A stretch of DNA of 64,000 bases from Silene conica (lineage: Eukaryota; Streptophyta; Magnoliopsida; Caryophyllales; Caryophyllaceae): assembly GCA_029255685.2 (NCBI GenBank), contig CM055319.2, forward strand, positions 33,319,068 through 33,383,067, given 5' to 3'. Position 1 is the stretch's first letter, and each line of letters begins with the position of its first letter. The notes beneath the pieces were generated by a model. The model worked only from the letters and a program-made list of their open reading frames with translations, was not told the DNA's origin and searched no databases. This document shows positions 43,847 through 55,565 of this stretch, piece after piece. The translations under genes and the position numbers were made by a program.

Positions 43847-44849
43847 TGTGGTAATATAACATGAATTCACCCTAAAACATGAAGGATTATAACGAAATTT
43901 ACAAGTGCGATTATAGTCATAAGATAAGAAAAACATGAAAAGGATTACAACCTTGGGTCCTTGCGCGAATTGGCCTAAGAACAGGAATTAAAGCAAATTT
44001 CCTCCTATAACTTGCACCCAAGACTTTGTTTGAGACGATGCCGCGTGTGCTAGAAAGACTCTCCAATTGCCTTGCAATATGGGGAGAGTTTTATGAGGTT
44101 TAGATGTGAGATCTGAGATTTTGGGAGAAGGATGCTCTCAAAAAACCCAAATTTTTTTTGAGATCTGTTTATTAGTAAAACAATCAGTAACCTGACAAAA
44201 GGAGAAGTCCTCTCCTTTTGTAACACTGGCCGGCCGAATTAGGTCTTGGGTAGGAGTGGGCTTTCCACTCTTACCTTATTCCAATGCGTGATTCGACCCG
44301 TTTTGCTAAAATATAATTCGCGGGTATTTATTATAAATCGTATACATGTTATCAGATATTAATACAGTCGATATATTAATAATGGTCTGATAAAATTACG
44401 ATATTGTATAATTAGTCAAATCAATATAACTGTTTATATTAATACGCGAATTCAATATTTAATTAAATATAACCGTTTATATTTAATTTTACGAATTAAT
44501 CAGGCAATCCGTATTAGCTAAAATTATTTAATCTGTATTAAATAATAATCTCAACATCTTATTGAATAATTTAATGGTCAATACCTCTGACTAACTGTTT
44601 AGTCGTATCCGGCATAAACGTGACTGTATTTTCATACCTTCAAATCTCTCAAACGTGTCCTATAGGTGTGACGTATAGGGACCAGTTGATCACCGCCATT
44701 CGTATGACAATAACGTCAAACTTATCTAGCAAGCCAACCGTTATTGATAAACGTGGATCAACCGATAATAATACTGAAGTATGCCCTTGTGATCCTTAAA
44801 TAGATTTAGTAAGTCATTGTACTAACTGTCAAGGACACCAGCCCCAACA
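43847..44849 (-). mobile_element. Copia LTR, copy 2
   Basis: 1003 bp, the same length as copy 1 and almost identical to it. Followed by CACTA sequence exactly as in copy 1, so it was duplicated together with its flanks rather than inserted independently. Confidence 0.92.
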
Positions 44850-45353
44850 TTGGTATCATTTGGGTTGTGCGTTGCTGTTGTTGGTTTTGCTTGCTTGCAG
44901 GTTTATAAGTAATAGCTAGGGATTTTTCTAGGACAAAACAGGTTTTTAAGGCAAAAAACATGTAAAATTAGCGACCGAAAATGTAAATTTGGCGACCATT
45001 TTCGGTCGCTAACCTTCTGTTTCTTTTTTTCGATAGCGACCAATTAGCGACTGAAATCGGTAGATAAATTAGCGACTGAAATCAGTAGCTAAATTAGCGA
45101 CCGATTTCAGTCGCTAAATTAGCGACCGATTTCAGTCGCTAATTTACTTACTGATTTCAGTCCCTAAATTAGCGACCAACATTGGTCGCCCGTCTTTATT
45201 CTTTAGTCGCTAATTTTGGCGACCAGCATCGGTCACTAAAAGCGACCAAACCTAGCGACTAAGTGCGGGCGACTGGATTTGGTCGCTAAAATGGGAAGGG
45301 CGACTGGAATTGGTCGCCATTTTCAGTCGCTAATGTCAGTATCTGTTGTAGTG
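44850..45353. mobile_element. CACTA right end, duplicated copy
   Basis: Copy of 35321-35826 including the subterminal AGCGACC repeats and the TGTAGTG terminus. It is followed by TTG and G1 LTR sequence (45357-45439). Confidence 0.88.
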
Positions 45354-45439
45354 TTGAGCTCAGCATTGGCATAGCATTTGCATTATACATTTGTTGCATT
45401 TTATATTATTGTGTTATCCTACTCAACCGCGAGGTTGAC

Positions 45440-45854
45440 TGTAAAACCCCTCGTCGCAGCGGAAAATAAAACATACAAACATGCCAAAATTTACGCGGAA
45501 TTTAAACTTTAACATGCAAGATAAAACGAGGTGAATTAAAACAAACTATACAAACTGAAATGATCAAAACATAGATAAGTATGTAAGTCTAAGTACGAAA
45601 AGTATAAGTACAAAAACAGCCTGGGATGACACATCCCTATAGGCACTCAAGTGTATAACAAAACTAGGTCTAGCTACACGATAAACGGTAAGTGTCATCG
45701 ATGATAGGATCATCGCTCACTAGCCTCCTGTAATCCACCAGCAACCTGTCATGTACCATACATGAAAACATGTACGCCACAATCAGTGGGGAGTGACTAG
45801 AGTTCTCCTAGCCACCTATTGTTAACGACACGTAACATATAAAGCATCCAACAT
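45440..45854 (-). mobile_element. G3 LTR fragment, copy 2, left part
   Basis: Duplicate of 35913-36327, ending in AACAT where solo LTR G4 is inserted. It resumes at 48696. Confidence 0.88.
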
Positions 45855-46742
45855 TGTAAAACCCCTCGTGAAAGCGGAAATAGAAAACATACAAAGTACT
45901 AAAAATGCAGCGGAATTAAAACTTTTTAGCATAACTAAACATGCGAGGCATTTTAACAAACTAAACATGCGGAAGATAAAAACATAGATAAGTATATTTA
46001 AGTACTATACAAAAGCAGCCCGGGATAGCATATCTCTACAGGCACCAAAATACGGAAAACATAAAGCTAAGGTCTAGCTAACGAATGGGTAAAATCATCG
46101 ATGAAGGATCATCGCTCGCTAGCCTCAACGTAACCCCCTGAAGAACAGCATCAAGTACCTACACACATACAACATGTGCGCCACAGTCAGTGGGGAGTGA
46201 CTAGAGTTCTCATAGCCACCTAATGTCATACAACACAGAACATGTAATTACAAGAATTATACTCCAACACAAACAATCATGTGAAGCATTTAACTCAACT
46301 TCTCAAACTCTTATCATTATGCAAATACTATGCAAGGGCTCTCAACCAACTTCGGAAACTATTTGGAAGGAGAGCCGGTTTCCCTTCCGGTTGCCCGGCC
46401 GGGGGGTTTTTCAATCCAAACCATTTACGAAACCAATTAAAGAGTCATCCAATGCCTTGGATGAACAATACTATAAATCAAAGTAACATACTCATCAATA
46501 TCAACATACATACCATACATTGTACCAACTCTAGGCTAGCAGATATAAAACAGCAAGTATATAACACTGTACCCCATCCTAGGCCAGTATATACCATATT
46601 CAGTAATATCAAACCATGACCCCAATCCTAGGCATGGAAGGATAAAAATACACATTACAAGATAAAACTCATATGAAGACTCCGTCATACAACCACGGCA
46701 TAAATACATAGCCTCAGCAATTATAATCCACATGCGTAAATA

Positions 46743-47160
46743 CACCTCAAAATACAAAGACAAACGAAAACTGTGACCTAATCCAAATCACAGATCCCAC
46801 AACGGTACACCTCAAAATACAAAGGCAAGCAGAACTGTGACCTAATCCAAATCACAGGCCTACAACAATACACCTCAAAATACAAAGGCAAGCAGAACTG
46901 TAACCTAATCCAAATCACAGTCCCACCACAATACACCTCAAAATACAAAGGCAAGCAAAACTCTAACCTAATCCAAATCACAGCTCCACCACAATACACC
47001 TCAAAATACAAAGGCAAGCAAAACCGTGATCTAATCCAAATCACAGTTCCACCACAACACAAGGCATACCAAAACTGTGACCTAATCCAAATCACAGTTC
47101 TACAACAACATTTCACATCAGAACTATGACCTAAACCAAATCACAGTCCTACAACTTCAT
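46743..47160. repeat. 63-bp minisatellite in G4
   Basis: CACCTCAAAATACAAAG recurs at 46743, 46808, 46871, 46934 and 46997 (65, 63, 63, 63 bp), each unit also holding CCTAATCCAAATCACAG. Degenerate partial units follow to about 47160. Confidence 0.9.
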
Positions 47161-47424
47161 TACTGAACTTACTCAATTCATAACTAATCATGCAAGCGAC
47201 GTGTTTTCAAACCAACACTTAATTGACCCCGGGAATTAAGCCGAGGGAGAGCCGGTTTCCCTTTCGGTTGCCCGACCGGGGGGTCTCTATCCTCACTCTA
47301 TTACCGAACCCAATATAGTGTCGCCCGAACTTCGGGGACTTCAATCATGCATACGAAGCATACGGAAAAAGAAACAATACATTCCGACTTGAAAATCAAA
47401 AGATATGAAGTGAACAATACAATC

Positions 47425-47745
47425 AGGGGCTCTTAGCCGGTTGGCCATAGGCGGCCGGTCAACCGGCTGAGAGTCCTTTATTCTCTAGCCGACAAGTGCA
47501 AAAACCACACAAATAGGTCTCCCAGCCGGCCGGCCGGCTGCCGGTCCACCGGCTGGGGACCCCTTCTTCCTTCTTCGCGAAAACAACACAATCGACACAT
47601 AAAGGGCTCCCAGCCGGCCGGCCGGCTGCCGGTCCACCGGATGGGGACCCATTCCCACATTTTTCACAAAAATCAAAATAACAAGAAGTGGGACTCTGAG
47701 CCGGTTGGTCGGCCGCCGGTCAGTCGACCGGCTCAGAGCCTCTGG
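47425..47745 (-). repeat. GC-rich hairpin array in G4
   Basis: The reversed counterpart of the four-hairpin block of G2, with AGCCGG/CCGGCT stems and flanking CTCTGAG/CTCAGAG arms. Confidence 0.8.
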
Positions 47746-48695
47746 TCGCATTTTCGCCATTTTCGCTATTTTCCAATCCTTTCAATACTTTACCAAACCG
47801 TCTTAAACATGATTTTACGCAACAACACAACATTTCCACATGTATACAACATCCAAATAAACATATGAACATGTATACAAACAATCATTTCGTGACTTAA
47901 CAACAAAATCACAAATTAAACCGGTCTTAACATGTATACTCTAAAATCCACTTTCTCACACAATTCTTCTTCAAATCATCACAAAAATCAGTTCATAAGT
48001 CAATATAAGAACATTAGGAACTCAAGGATTAAACTAACATTCATCAAACACAACCAAAATCACATAAAGTGCTAATTTAGACAAAAGGCCGAGTTTCTCA
48101 TTATCGTCACCTTTACTTTGCGGAATCACCGGGTTCTTCCTCAATAATCACGAGCTCCTCCTCCGGGTTACCACAAGCACCACCTAAAAGCACAAAAACA
48201 CCCATTAGGAGGCTAATTTCGTGATTAGGGAAAAACAGTCCCGAAATGAAGTTTCACGAAATTGAAAATGAAAGTGATGGAAAGATCATAAATCTCGCGA
48301 GGATTCCGAATATGTAACTTTAACCTCGATACGAGTTTGGGAAGACCTTGAGATGATGATTCTAAGCTTGAAAATAAGATGAAAATGGAGTTTGGGTGTT
48401 TATCAGTGAAATGAAATGAAATAGAGGGTTTATGTCGATGGAAGCTTCCTTTTGTGGGTTAAAGTTGTCCTTTTAAAAACTTGAGACGGGTTTACTTTAT
48501 TCAAGTGAAACGGAAATGTGAGACGGGTTGATATTAAATAAACAAGGCATCTTAAGATTAAATGATTTTTAAGACGAACTTAACGGAAATCTTAAAAATA
48601 TAAATTACGATTATTATTAAAATATTATTAAATTCCGTAAATTACTTTATTTTAATAAAATATTACTTTACGAAAATACGGGATGTTACAAACAT

Positions 48696-49140
48696 ACTCC
48701 AACACTTATAACATGTGGAGCATATATAAACAATATCTCAACTTTCATATCAACATGCAATACTTTACAAAGGCTCTCAACTAACTTCGGAAACTATTTG
48801 AAATGAGAGCCGGTCTCCCTTCTGGTTGCCCGGCCGGGGGGTCTTTCACTCCAAACCATTTACGAAACCAGACAAAGAGTCGTCCAATGCCTTGGACGAA
48901 CATTACTAAGATAAACAACACTCTAAATAAATACACATCAATCAACAACATCTGACACTGTACCCCAACTCAGGCAAGCAGATGCAAATAGCAGTATCTA
49001 GAACCTACCCCAACTCGGGCAAGAACTAAACACAATCAGCAGTGTCCATGTCACACCCCAACTCAGGTAAACTTGGTACACAAAACAGCAAGCATACACT
49101 CGTGAACCCCTGCTCAGGCACGAGTGGATACCAATCAGCT
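48696..49140 (-). mobile_element. G3 LTR fragment, copy 2, right part
   Basis: Duplicate of 36328-36771, ending at the same G3/Copia protease joint. Confidence 0.85.
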
Positions 49141-49443
49141 AATAATAACAGTTATACAAAGATAACTCGAATCCACTTGGAAGCTGGATCACATATGTTC
49201 CCCTCGAGACTGCAGCAACTCGTGCTCCATTCCCGACACGCAGTTCAACCTCACCCTTGATGAGGGGTTCTTGGTTTCGGAGGCCCTGCACATGATTACA
49301 TAGATGAGAACCACAACCAGTATCTAGTACCCAAGTTCCGTAACTTGCATGGTTAATCTCAATCATGTGAATAAAAGAAGAAGAAGAATACATACCAACA
49401 GGAATAACGCGATCTGCCTTAATGTCCTCACGATACACGGGGC
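49141..49443 (-). pseudogene. Copia protease fragment, third copy
   Basis: About 100 codons matching the 3' part of 36772-38012: the region after the zinc knuckle, the D-T-G protease motif and the NCYY stretch. The frame is open where the other copy has TAG. It is cut at 49443, passing into G3 sequence, and at 49140, where it joins G3 exactly as at 36771/36772. Confidence 0.8.
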
Positions 49444-50489
49444 AGCTCAGAGCCCCTGAGCCATTTTCGCAACTTTGACAGTGATACAAAACTTCTAGGA
49501 AATCGATACTAATCTCATGAATTGCAACAACAAAAGTTTACCCAGCATATTAACACTCATATTCAACAACAAACACCACTTTTGAATCAAAGAGAACACA
49601 TATTAAGATTACAATTTGTATCCGTCGCAATTTCCTCAAAACTGAAAATACACATGTGAGGCATATGAAACATCATAAACACTAATTAAATCATATGTTG
49701 AACACGTAAAACGAAATCCTAGCATGCTCCTATATTCATACTTCAACACAAACCCATAATTTCAGAATGAACAACCAAAACCACATAAATGTGTTAATTT
49801 AACAATATAGGTCGAGGTACTCATAATAGTCACCTTTTAACGGTTTAAGCTCCAAAGTCTTCCTCCACCACGTATGAGTCGACCTGGGGATCTTCTAATC
49901 CAACTCCTACAACCATAAAAACGGAAATTAAAGGCTTAAAACGGAATTAGGGCAAAGCAGCTAAAAAATGAAAGTGAACGAAACTGAAATTGAAAGTGAT
50001 AGAAAGATTGCAAATCTCGAGAAGATTTTGAAAATATAAAATTTACCTTGATACGAGTTGAGGAAGGGTTCGAGATTATCTTTTGAAGCTTGGAGAAAAG
50101 AGAGAAAATGGTGTTTTATGTTTACAGTGAAATGAATTTGTGAAGGATGAAGATGTCGTATGAAAGGGTCTTATGAGGGTTTTAGATTGTCCTTTAATAT
50201 ATACTTGAGTCGGGTTTATTTATTAAGTGATACGGAAACTCAAGTCGGAAGAAGCATCCGCTCCTAGAAAAAGAAAGAGACAAGGACAAGAGAACCGGAG
50301 GCAGGTGGCAGCTCTTCCCGAACATCATCCATGCCAAGCGAAACAATGTCTTAAGATTAAAATATTCTTAAGACAGAACTTAACGGAAAACTTGAATTAA
50401 AACTTACAATTTATTATTAAAATAATATTATATTCCGGAAAATACTTAAAAAATATTAAAATATTATTTACGAAAATACGGGATGTTAC
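49444..50489 (-). mobile_element. G3 LTR, terminal part
   Basis: The remaining part of the G3 LTR, parallel to 47740-48690 of G4, ending GGGATGTTACA and followed by the TTGAC duplication. At about 50250-50345 it has ~95 bp of less AT-rich sequence with no counterpart in G2 or G4. Confidence 0.8.
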
Positions 50490-50494
50490 ATTGA

Positions 50495-50835
50495 CAGTGT
50501 ATTCGTGTTTACCTACGATGATCCGGAATGGGGAGTAGACATTTCAGGTCAGAGACAGGTGGACTAGGACTGGGCATGGATGAGAGACAAGGATTGGATT
50601 TACTCAGAATTAGATAACTTAGTCTCCTTCATAATTGTTCACTTGTTATATTTCAATTTTTTTGGAAGTTCTATTGGACTATGCCTTGTAACAGTTTCAG
50701 TTTAACTTTTTCTAATTTAAAGTACCGTGTTTCTTTCACTGTGATCATCTACTACCCTGGTTTATCCAGGATGGTAACAGTCATATTTACTCTGAAAGTC
50801 CTAGTTCAGGCTCCTAGGTAAATGGGGGTGTTACA
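50495..50835 (+). mobile_element. G1 5' LTR, piece 4 (3' end)
   Basis: The end of the G1 5' LTR, terminating GGGGTGTTACA at 50835 and directly followed by a primer-binding site. Confidence 0.88.
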
Positions 50836-50838
50836 AAG

Positions 50839-50850
50839 TGGTATCAGAGA
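50839..50850 (+). other. G1 primer-binding site (tRNA-iMet)
   Basis: TGGTATCAGAGA, three bases after the LTR end. Eleven bases are complementary to initiator tRNA-Met. Confidence 0.88.
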
Positions 50851-51436
50851 GAACGATCCTCATGCCTAAACCAAATGAATAATAATGAACATAGGAAGAG
50901 TCTAAATAAATTGAACCCCAGACTAGTAACTGTTAGGAGCCCCATAGGATTTGGGATGAGTTAGGGGGCCCTCAAACCAAGCCACTGGCCCTTTCAGTCT
51001 AGCCCGATTACCCTTGAGAGATGAAGAGGGTGAGTAGTATTGGAATAAAGAAAGACCCAAGGTAGATATATATATATGTTGTACTAACATTTCAGCAGCA
51101 AAGGAATGAGGTAAGTTATGATGTGAAAGATTGATGATGATATATACTGTGAAGCGTGGAAGTGATATTACATGATGAGTGACATGTGTATACTGTTATT
51201 TCTAAGCATTGACAACATGAGTGTTATATATGAGTTTTGAATATGACACTGAATTTTGTGATGATAAGCATGCGGTTATGTGATCCCTAAGCCTTTAGGT
51301 ATACTTATAACATGATGTTGAGTAGGACTTAGCAATGTGAAAGAAGTTACATGTTAGTTTATGTATGCTAGTAAGACCCAAGATGAGATAGAAATTGACC
51401 TAGGATGCTCATAAATTTTGTCACTTGTGTAGCAAT
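50851..51436 (+). other. G1 leader
   Basis: 586 bases between primer site and gag. No gene or structure recognised apart from a short (TA)n run at about 51067. Confidence 0.6.
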
Positions 51437-52605
51437 ATGCCTTCCAGAAGAAGCCCAACGCCGCTAACATTTCACAAGAGGAATTAGATCGCTTACTGGC
51501 TATGAATGCTGCTCTATTAGCCATAATATGAAGCAATGCTCAATCCGACTCAGTTAAGATGAGTAACAACATTTCTAGGCATAATCCAACCAAATATGAT
51601 GGAGAGGGAGCACCAAGTCTGCTGGCTGAGTGGTGCCGGGAATTTGAAAGCATTTTCGAACTGTTGACTGTCCCAGAGTCGATGAAGGTAGACCAAGTTG
51701 TGTTATACCTAAAGGGTGCAGCTAGGCTATGGTAGAATAACAACAAATAGGAGATCAAGGCTGTTGCGGAAGAGATTGGGTCAGAATTTGTGAGCTGGGA
51801 AGGGTTCAAGGGGATTTTATCCTCTAAGTTCGTGTCGGAGCATGTAAAGGGCAAGTTGAGAGCTGAGTTCGATTCCTTTAAAATGACTGAAGGAATGACC
51901 GTGGAAGCATATCACATTAAGTTCGTGCAATTGGCGGAGAATGTTTCCGACCTAGGTTATACTTCTGAGATGCTAGCTGCTAGATTCCAGAAGGGACTCA
52001 CTACTGACATTAAGAAGAGGCTGCTGGCTGCCAAGCCCACAACTGTTGAAGATGTCTACGAGAGGGCTGGGCAGGCTGAGCGAATTTCTGACATGATTAA
52101 GGAGGAGAAGAAAGAAAGAGGTGCCAAGAGGAAGTCCGAGTCTACAGCTGAGGGATTGGGGAGCAAGAAACAAAATAACAATCAGTACTGTGCATTCTTT
52201 TCTAACAGTGCACCTGGGGGCAACGAGAATCGTGGTGGAAATCGATCTACGTCTGGGCCAAGCAGTGCAAAACCTACATGTTTTAAATGTGGGAAGTACG
52301 GGCACAAGATAGCCAATTGTTGGGTTGGAACTCAGAGTGCTGGGAGCAGTTACAATAGGGGCAATCAAAGTGGTGGCTTCAGAACACCAAATGCGAGCTA
52401 CTCGGGCAACAACAGATCCGGGGGTAACAGCTACCAGCGGAATTACATCAACTATAATAACCAGAACTGCTATCAGGGAAACCAAGGTAGTGGGAATAGT
52501 AATTTTCAGAAGAATCTTACCGAGGCCAGCAATCAAAGTGGAGCTGCATGCATCTGTCAACTAGAGTGCAACCAAGAAGAGTGGGACCCTATTTATGATG
52601 GGTAA
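51437..52605 (+). pseudogene. G1 gag, multiple stops
   Basis: The C-terminal 271 codons (51790-52605) are open and hold the second half of a Gypsy gag domain (KLRAEFDSFKMTEGMTVEAY) and a complete zinc knuckle CFKCGKYGHKIANC, then an Asn/Gly/Ser-rich tail. The same frame extends upstream with clear gag sequence (LLAEWCREFESIFELL) but is broken by TGA at 51529 and TAG at 51733 and 51748. A frameshift separates it from a likely ATG at 51437, and another lies near 52595, just before the protease. All three stops are one transition away from Arg, Trp or Gln codons. Confidence 0.85.
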
Positions 52606-53626
52606 GGAGGCTACTGAACAAGATGCACATGTTGTCACTGGTACATTTCTTGTACATTTGATGGCCGGTTTTTTGTCGTCAATTCGACACCAAAAACAAT
52701 TTGTAAACTCCCAAATTAAGTAGTATAATTTAGGGTCGAACCCAAAGGATGGTGGGGTTAGACTATAAATCTCGGTTTAGTTCTAGTTTAGTCGGACAAC
52801 AAGATTGATTTGTATTCTAAATTCTAAACTAACAACATAAATTAAATAAACAACGAAGTAAACACAATGAGAAAAAAGGCTAGGGTCTCGGGGTCACACA
52901 AGTAGGAGGGGTCTAGTTTAAGTCGATATAAAAGGAATAACGGAGGGTGAAGGCTAGGTGTGTCCCTATCTCTCGATATGAGGCGGTCCTTGGGTCAAGT
53001 CTAGTTGAACTCTCGTCCTAACTAATCCCAACCCACGCACTTATCTAGTACGGTCCAACTAAGCCCGACTCTCGCCGCAAGCAAGTCTAACCAAACACAA
53101 GGAGAGCCGAACTCTCGTCCAAGCAATCCGGTAACATGTTCAAAACAAAAGATAAGAGACCAATATCCAACAAAATATGTAAACAATTGAAGCTATGAAC
53201 ATGGGTATTTTGTCTAGGCAAAAGCATAAGCATTAAACTAGCTAGTCTTAAACTCTCGTTTCGAAGAATAGCTAATAAGAGTGAAATTACTCAAGCTCTC
53301 ACTTGGGCATTTCCACAAGCACCTTGTGTGCAAAAGATTAAAGACGAATTACCCATAACGATTAGCATTCAAAACACGACTCAAATTCGACCCACTAATC
53401 CCACAAGAGGTTCTCCTTAACCTAGATTAATCTACTCACACATAATCAACACAAGCAACACAAGTAACACACTAACAACAATAATAAACATGATAAGAAT
53501 TATAAAGAAGATAACTTGAATTAGTGAGACAATAAACTAATAAAGATATGAACTACACTAATTAGACTAACAAATAACCATAACATGTAAATAAACATAA
53601 TAAATTAACAAAGATGAAAATTTTAA

Positions 53627-54787
53627 CCCGATTACGAAACATCGTCGACGTTTTATAAAAAATCGTCGACGTTTTTCATAAAAATTACCAATTTACCCTT
53701 TCTCTCTCATTCATTCATTCAAACCAAATTAAATCAAAAATTCACCCCCTCCCTCACCACACTACCACGACCAACACCACACCACCACCGACACCACACC
53801 ACCACCACACCACACCACCACCACTGCTCCACCACGCAACCAACATTGTTCCGGCAAGCTTTGTTTTTGTTGTTTTTTTTTAATTAATTTTGTTAAAGTT
53901 TTTAATTTGTTATTATTTTGTTGTTGTTGTTGTTGTTATTATTATTGTTAATTAGGCTAGTAATTTGAATTGTTATTGTTGTTTTTGTTAATTTTTTCAA
54001 TTTTCCTCTTTAATTTGTATTTTTTTTTTTGTTATTGTTAGTTAGTGTTGTTTGTAGTTGTTATTGTTAGTAGTATTGTTGTTAGTATTGTTGTTAATTA
54101 GTGTTTGCATAGATTGAAAGAATGAGAAATTGAAAATCGGATTGATGGGTGGGGTAAGACGTGAAACACGCACGTCGGGTTGGGGGTAGGACGTAAAACA
54201 CGGACGTCCCTCATGGTGAGGGACGTGTGGACTCAAAGTCCCCCATGGGGGAGGACGTGGGGAATGGACGTCCCTCATGGTGAAGGATGTGGGGATTTAA
54301 AGTCCCTCATGGTGAGGGATGTGGGGATTTAAAGTCCCTCATGGTGAGGGATGTGGGGATTTAAAGTCCCTCATGGTGAGGGATGTGGAGATTCAAAGTC
54401 CCTCCATGGTTCAGACTTTGAAATTCAAAGTCCCTCCATGGTTCGGACTTTTTTATTTCGTTTTAACCGTATAATTTTGCATAACCGTATATTATTTAAG
54501 TTGTTTATTTTGTGTAATTTTGAATTTATTTTGTATTTTATTAGTTTTTTATGAAATAGATTTTTAGGCACTTACGATGAATCGTTGTTAGCGTTTGATG
54601 TTGATTGTTCGTTGTTTGACATTGAATCGTTCTCGTTGTTTAAACGTTGTTACCGACTTTTTTTAAATGTTGTTGTTTGTTTGGGAGAAAATATGGTAGA
54701 GAGAGATAGATGAAGGGTAAGGGAGGGAATTATTATGTAAAACGTCGACGATTTGTTATAAAACGTCGACGACGTTTCGTAACCCCC
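53627..54787. mobile_element. MULE-like element with 9-bp duplications
   Basis: Flanked by AAATTTTAA (53618-53626 and 54788-54796). Terminal inverted repeats of about 45-60 bp contain two ACGTCGACG-type sites each: left TTACGAAACATCGTCGACG, right, reversed, TTACGAAACGTCGTCGACG. A 9-bp duplication with long inverted repeats fits Mutator-like elements. The interior has no transposase. It is composed of a CCACCAC-rich tract, (GTT)n/(ATT)n stretches and a 32-bp tandem repeat. Confidence 0.75.
54165..54450. repeat. 32-bp tandem repeat inside MULE
   Basis: Repeats of ATGTGGGGATTTAAAGTCCC followed by TCATGGTGAGGG; three to four near-perfect units are flanked by degenerate ones on both sides. CCCTCATGGTGAGGG is itself an inverted repeat, so each unit can form a hairpin. 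Confidence 0.88.
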
Positions 54788-55565
54788 AAATTTTAATTAA
54801 ACCAAACATAAACACAATCTAAACTATAAACTTGAAATAAAATGCAATAAAAATGAGGGATAAGAGAAATTATACCAAACTTGAATGAGGATAAGCATTA
54901 AAGGATGGATCTAGAAAATGAATTACCACAGATTTGAACTTGAACACAAATTAATTGAGTAATTGGAAAAAATTAAAAGAAGAAAAAATAAAATAAAATA
55001 AAATAAACTACATACTCCTACTGTTCTCCTTTCTCAAAAACCAAAAACAAAAGTTGCGTCTTCTAATTCTTGTCTTTTTTGGCCTTACCCGAAATGTTGT
55101 TGCTGCGGACCGTTTTGTTCGTGCTGCACGAAATATCATGGAGCTAGCTCCCTGCTTGCTTTTTCTTCTCTTTTGTTTTGACGTGATTTTGCTTCCAAAT
55201 GCCAAAAACTCTCACGTGTCTACTAGCTAGCTTGGGCCAAGTTTCCGTTTTATTTTATTTTCGTCTTTCTTTAATCCGTCTTGAACCGGTTTTCATACTC
55301 GGACTTGATACCTATAAAATAAAAAGACGAAAGTACTACCAAAACACTCATAACTAATATGAAATAGTTCCTAAATAAAGTTAAAACGACCAAAATAATG
55401 CCAAATTCTACAAATCTAACAATTATTCACAATAAATAAAATAAAACTAAAAATTATTAATTAAATAGTAAAATGAGCTATTTATTCATTTAAGCACGCA
55501 AAATCGGGTCGGAATAAGGTATAAATGAGGGGTAAAATGTTACCAAAATACTACTCATCAACATT

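Larger units (their letters stand above)
45855..48690 (-). mobile_element. G4: solo Gypsy LTR, 2.8 kb
   Basis: Reads TGTAAAACCCC to GGGATGTTACA on the plus strand, i.e. a complete LTR in minus orientation. It is flanked by AACAT (45850-45854 and 48691-48695), and the empty site is at 36323-36327. No internal region or second LTR is present, so it is a solo LTR left by LTR-LTR recombination. It is related to G2 and G3 LTRs but longer because of a minisatellite at 46743-47160. Confidence 0.93.
35913..50489 (-). mobile_element. G3: reversed Gypsy LTR split by chimeric tandem duplication
   Basis: Starts TGTAAAACCCCTCG at 35913 and ends GGGATGTTACA at 50489, with TTGAC on both sides (35908-35912 and 50490-50494). 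Only LTR-like sequence of this element is seen (35913-36771, 45440-45854 with 48696-49140, and 49444-50489), related to the G2 and G4 LTRs. Between these pieces lie Copia gag/protease and leader, a Copia LTR, a CACTA end and G1 sequence. That order is explained by a tandem duplication whose joint fuses G3 to Copia protease. Confidence 0.7.
52659..55560 (-). mobile_element. solo-LTR-like insertion in G1, 2.9 kb
   Basis: Ends TGATGGCCGG and CTACTCATCA, flanked by ACATT (52654-52658 and 55561-55565), so it entered by integrase. It splits the G1 gag-protease junction. There is no primer site, second LTR or coding sequence. The left side (AGGGTCGAACCCAAAGGATGG at about 52733) resembles the U5 end of a reversed Tat/Athila-type LTR, hence the minus orientation. 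A 1.16-kb MULE-like element lies inside; without it the LTR is about 1.73 kb. Confidence 0.8.

Noticed and set aside
45855..48690. G4 as the second LTR of G3
   Set aside because: It has its own AACAT target duplication and an empty site in the duplicated copy, so it is an independent insertion.
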